Assembly (NCBI GenBank): GCA_015179025.1
Contig: WHUX01000093.1
Span: 141,879-205,878 of the forward strand
Source of the DNA: Terfezia claveryi
Taxonomy: Eukaryota > Ascomycota > Pezizomycetes > Pezizales > Pezizaceae
Direction: 5' to 3'
DNA: 64,000 nt
Positions within the stretch are counted from its first letter, which is position 1; every line of letters begins with the position of its first letter. The notes below the pieces were generated by a model, which saw only the letters and a list, made by a program, of their open reading frames with translations, was not told the DNA's origin and ran no database searches. Below, piece after piece: positions 60,205 to 64,000 of this stretch. The position numbers and the translations under genes were made by a program.

Positions 60205-60480
60205 TGTTATTGTTCTAATTATTGCCTAGTACTAGGTTGTATTTTCAGAGTTGTGCTACTTCTGGCATGACTGTCAGGGGTTTCCTATCTCAGAACCTTA
60301 TTTTGTTATCGGCCTTAGCTTCTTGGGTCACCATGTATATATATCTTCTTGCTCTTGCACTTATGTTGGATCCCCATCCAACGTCTTGTATACCCAATAC
60401 AGGACCTTGCTTCTCCCAGTGCTTGTGCACCTCCCTTGTGCACCTCCTTGTCTCATGAACAGCTCTGTGTCACAACCGTC
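60205..60480 (+). repeat. LTR-related sequence (truncated or solo copy)
   Basis: Starts TGTTATTGTTC and shares with the following LTR the blocks AGAACCTTATT, TGTATATATA.CTTGCTC and a nearly identical 65-bp stretch beginning CCCCATCCAA (60371 versus 60661). It lies in tandem just before the gypsy LTR. Confidence 0.5.
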
Positions 60481-60496
60481 CTTTCCTAGCCAGGTT

Positions 60497-61030
60497 TGAG
60501 AGTCAGACGGGATTCCGTCCGACTCTCGTTATTATTGGTTGATATCGTTGTTATCTCTGTTCCCGAGATAAGGGGTCTCGGGAACCTTATTCCTTCCGGT
60601 GGCCTTGGCCAGGAAGGAAGCCTGTATATATAGCTTGCTCTCTCCGCCCTCTCGTTGGATCCCCATCCAATGTCTTGTATACCCAATACAGGACCTTGCT
60701 TCCCCCAGCGCTTGTGCACCTCCCTTGTACACATCCTTGTCTCAAACAAATAACTCTGCAGTACAGCTGCCTCCCTTGACACATGCGGCAACTGCCTCCG
60801 CATGTCTCGTGTCTCTTGCCTCTTGCCTCTTGCCTCTTGCCTTTTGCCTCTTGCCTCTTGCCCTTGCCCCCGTCTCAGTCTTCCCCTGGTCACACATGTA
60901 GCGTTCCTACGTGTGTCTTACTCTAGCCTTTCCCCCGATCACACACGTAGCGCTCCTACGTGTGCGATTGCCCCTTGCCACTTCCCCGGCGTACCCCTTG
61001 GTCGCCTTGTCCCCCAGAGCCCTCATTACA
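60497..61030 (+). repeat. 5' LTR / leader region of a Ty3/gypsy element
   Basis: Starts TGAGAGTCAGACGG with an immediate hairpin (GAGAGTC.GACGG-GATT-CCGTC.GACTCTC, 60498-60528). A TGTATATATAGC box (60620s) may be the promoter. A CTTGCCT heptamer repeat fills 60800-60870. The 3' border of the LTR and the primer-binding site could not be fixed because only one copy is in the window. Confidence 0.5.
60891..60965 (+). other. Two paired stem-loops in the gypsy leader
   Basis: CACACATGTAG-CGTTC-CTACGTGTG (60891-60915) and CACACACGTAG-CGCTC-CTACGTGTG (60940-60964) are two copies of one hairpin 49 bp apart. The difference in the stem keeps pairing through a T.G wobble. They lie about 100 bp before gag, where packaging or dimerisation signals of retroelements lie. 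Confidence 0.55.
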
Positions 61031-61058
61031 CTATGTTGGATCTTTCAGACCAACCGGT

Positions 61059-62183
61059 ATGATGTCCGCGAACATTCCACTACCCACTGATAGATTTGCA
61101 GCCTGGAGGGCGACTCCGATCCCATCAGACCCGACAGAACTATCAGCATATCGACGAACTGTGATCGAGATATTCACAGATACTTATGCCATCGGCGAAC
61201 AACAAGGAGCAGACCTTCAGAAAGCCGAAAGGCGAATCCGAGAAGCTGAAGATGAAATAACCCTCCTCCGAGAAGATGCAGCAGAGGACAGGATAACTAT
61301 CCGGAGACTGACTCGCGCTTTGGACCTGACCGATGGTCCAAAAAACCAGAAAACACAAGACCTACCCACCCTGCCCAAGTTTAATGGGGACTGGGGCCGG
61401 CTACGAGCATGGAAAAACTCTGTGCAGATAAAACTCTCTGGGGACTCGGCGAAGTTCTCCACCGTCCACCACCAGCTCTCATACGTCTATGGCCTACTGG
61501 AGGGTAAGGCCATGGACCAGGTACAGCCCTTCGTCAAGGCCACGGGGATTGATCTGGTAGACATCCCAGCACTAATGGCAATCCTGGACCGAGCCTTCGG
61601 AGACCTGGATCCTAAAGGAACCGCCAGCAGGGCCCTGCGAGACCTCAAGCAAAAACACAACGAACTGTCAGCCTATGTCGCTGAGTTCTCCAGGCTAGCA
61701 GCAGAGCTCAATTGGAATGACGAAGCCAAGCTCGATCAGTTCAAAGACGGGCTTACCTTCGAGCTGAAAAAGGCTCTGGTTTATTGCCCACCGACCAAGA
61801 CCCTGGAGGAACTTATTGAACAAGCTAGCTGGGTGGAACAGCAGACAGCGGCACTCAGAGCCCCCCAAAAGACACTCCCGACCTCGACTCCCCGTACACC
61901 ATTTCTGACAGCACGCACCCAACAACAACAACTCACACCAGTCAACAAGCCTGCACACCCCTCCCTGGTAGCGGGTGGGGCTGCCCACATGGACCTGTCA
62001 GCAGGTAGACCTCATCTTACCCAGGAGGAAAGGGACCGTCACCACACTCAGGGTTTGTGCATTGCATGCGGAAAGGGGGACCATTTTATCGCGGCATGTC
62101 CCTTCCGCAAGAATCGCTCCCTGGCCATACATGCGGTGTCCGAGACCCCAGAGGAGTCGGGAAAAGCGGAGTCCCTTGCCTAG
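61059..62183 (+). CDS. gag: Ty3/gypsy Gag protein
   Basis: 374 residues from the first ATG of the frame (a second ATG follows at once). A coiled coil (about 35-85, EAEDEITLLREDAAEDRITI) precedes the retrotransposon Gag domain: LPKFNGDWGRLRAWKNSVQI, FGDLDPKGTASRALRDLKQK, AYVAEFSRLAAELNWNDEA and FKDGLTFELKKALV. A CCHC zinc knuckle CIACGKGDHFIAAC lies near 343. Intact and GC-rich, unlike neighbouring decayed elements. The next frame (pol) overlaps its end in the -1 frame, 62057-62183, consistent with -1 frameshifting. Confidence 0.88.
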   Translation: MMSANIPLPTDRFAAWRATPIPSDPTELSAYRRTVIEIFTDTYAIGEQQGADLQKAERRIREAEDEITLLREDAAEDRITIRRLTRALDLTDGPKNQKTQDLPTLPKFNGDWGRLRAWKNSVQIKLSGDSAKFSTVHHQLSYVYGLLEGKAMDQVQPFVKATGIDLVDIPALMAILDRAFGDLDPKGTASRALRDLKQKHNELSAYVAEFSRLAAELNWNDEAKLDQFKDGLTFELKKALVYCPPTKTLEELIEQASWVEQQTAALRAPQKTLPTSTPRTPFLTARTQQQQLTPVNKPAHPSLVAGGAAHMDLSAGRPHLTQEERDRHHTQGLCIACGKGDHFIAACPFRKNRSLAIHAVSETPEESGKAESLA

Positions 62184-64000
62184 TTGCTGACACTAGCAAG
62201 GGACCTATCATGGGTCATTTATCTTTGTCTGCATTTTCCTTGCCTGCATCTATGTCTGTTAATGAATCTCGCTTGTTTGGCGAGCATTTTGTAGTACCAA
62301 TAACTGTTAAATTCAATAGTAAAACAGTGGTAACATCAGCTCTCATAGATTGTGGTGCTTCGGGGATAGCCTTCATTGATCAGACCTTTGTCAGTAAAAA
62401 CTCCATACCAACCTCCAAGCTAAAGACCCCCCGCCTTCTTGATGTCATAGACGGCCGCCCTATCTCTTCTGGAGCTATTACCCATCTCGTGTGTCTGCCC
62501 AGTGCCATTGGAGACCATTCGGAGGACCTCCCAATGTTCGTGACCAAACTAAAATATCCAATTGTCCTTGGGATCTCCTGGCTCAGAATGCACGATGTGT
62601 CAGTCAGCTTCGGCTCTTACACCTTGCAATTCAACAGCCATTATTGCAGAACAAACTGTGGAGGTCCAAAAATTACCGTCACGGGGCTATGTACATTACC
62701 ACCCCCGATAATCCACCCAACCCAGGTGGTACACCAGCCCGCGCACATCAATGCTGCTCACTCCCCTACTCCCCCTGTTCAACCTCCCCCAAAGCCCCTG
62801 AATATTAGCTTTATTGGGGCAGGGGCTTTCGCTTACCTCACAAGGAGACATAAGCTGAAGGCACATGCCCTTTCCATACATGAGATGAACCTAGAAATCA
62901 ACAAGATGTGACCTAAGGAGGAGTGGAAGGCCATGGTCCCGGAGGAATACCACGAGTTTATTGATCTGTTTTCGGAAAAAGCCGCGGAGAAGCTGGCGCC
63001 CCACCGACCATATGACCACACAATTCCGCTGGTAGAGGGTAAGACCCCCCCCTATGGGGCCCTCTACGGAATGTCCCGGGTGGAGCTGGAGGCCCTGAAG
63101 AAATACTTGGAGGAAAACCTCAACAAGAGCTTCATTCGCCATAGCTCTTCACCAGCGGGTGCCCAGTGCTTTTCGTGAAGAAATCGGACGGCTCTCTCCG
63201 GTTGTGTGTCGATTACCGGGGCCTAAACGAGATAACGGTCAAAAACAAGTACCCCCTACCCCTAATCCAGGAGACATTAGCCAGGCTCTCCAAGGCCAAA
63301 TGGTTCACCAAACTGGATTTAAGAGGGGCTTACAACCTGGTACGGATCGCCGAGGGGGAGAGTGGAAAACTGCCTTCCGAACACGATATGGCCATTTTGA
63401 GTATAATGTGATGCCCTTTGGCCTAACCAATGCCCCTGCCTCCTTCCAGCACTTCATCAATGACACCTTGCGGGACTTCCTCGATATGTTCTGCACAGCC
63501 TACCTAGACGATATCCTCATATACTCGGACTCCCTAGCGGAACACAAAATCCATGTGAGGCAGGTGTTAGAGAAGCTGGAGAAGGCCGGATTATACCTGA
63601 AACCGGAGAAATGCGAGTTTCATGTGCAGGAGGTCAAGTATCTGGGGTTAATCATCACCACCGAAGGTATCAGGATGGACCCTGCCAAGGTTCCGCTGTC
63701 CAGGAATGGCAAATCCCAGCGAATCTCAAGGATGTCCAGGCATTCCTGAGGTTCGCCAACTTTTACCAGCGCTTTATCCTGGGATATTCGAAGATCGTAG
63801 CCCCCCTCACCGCCCTGACCAAAAAGGACCGGCGCTTCGACTGGAATCTAGAAGCCCAATCTGCCTTCCAGAACCTCAAGGAAGCCTTCTGCTCAGCACC
63901 GATCCTGGCCCATTTCGACCTAGACAGCGAATGTATCGTGGAAACTGATGCCTCCGACTATGTCTCCGTGGGGATATTGTCTCAGTATGTCTCAGATGGA
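62184..64000 (+). pseudogene. pol: Ty3/gypsy pol, 5' part, with one stop and three frameshifts; runs off the edge
   Basis: Protease with DCGASG (about 62350; usual D-S/T-G) and PIVLGISWLRMHD. A TGA at 62909-62911 interrupts before PKEEWKAMVPEEYHEFIDLF. Reverse transcriptase: [62 protein letters not shown], and the catalytic [11 protein letters not shown] (about 63500). The RNase H start, [20 protein letters not shown], is at the right edge. Frame changes near 63165, 63355 and 63690 each look like one missing base. Integrase and 3' LTR would lie outside the window. Confidence 0.85.

Overview
The window looks like a filamentous ascomycete (Pezizomycotina). Spliced genes have short introns of about 50-290 bp with GT..AG ends. 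The genes include a CBM18 chitin deacetylase, a long proline/serine-rich protein and two large ankyrin-repeat proteins of fungal type. Long AT-rich intergenic stretches carry Ty1/copia, Ty3/gypsy, LINE, TTAA-target and TA-target elements. Several element copies differ only by C:G to T:A transitions, which suggests repeat-induced point mutation (RIP). The tandem-homogenised ankyrin arrays and the transposon load would suit a Pezizomycetes-like genome, but the species cannot be fixed from the sequence alone.

Layout. 1-1017 (-): a GST-like gene running off the left edge, with an apparent one-base frameshift. 3060-4882 (-): a secreted phytase-like/esterase-like protein in four exons. 6837-8340 (-): a mitochondrial single-pass membrane protein in two exons. 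8341-13798: mostly gene-free, with a small ankyrin relic. 13799-15290 (+): a secreted chitin deacetylase in five exons. 15291-27160: decayed sequence holding an MFS transporter relic, a tRNA-like segment, a 1,358-bp TTAA-flanked inverted-repeat element and a LINE 3' end. 27161-30977 (+): a CorA-like membrane module joined to 13 nearly identical ankyrin repeats. 32490-33475: a second LINE 3' end. 36789-41648 (+): a 1,591-residue conserved-looking protein of unknown function. 44706-49115 (-): a 1,293-residue protein with a fungal N-terminal domain, C2H2-type fingers and about 21 ankyrin repeats. 49227-52630 (+): a partial Ty1/copia element. 54317-58060 (-): a broken gene split by a 2,513-bp LTR element (55122-57634). 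58951-60204 (-): an ORF broken by three stops. 60205-64000: LTR sequence and a Ty3/gypsy element running off the right edge.

The most interesting content is the pair of ankyrin genes. They lie about 14 kb apart in opposite orientation and share an almost identical 105-bp repeat. Differences are concentrated at the repeat tip and one helix/loop position. This resembles fungal recognition genes whose repeat domains are reshuffled by unequal exchange and conversion, although their function here is inference. Transposons crowd the second gene: a copia LTR lies 111 bp upstream of its start codon, and a 163-bp MITE sits in its second intron.
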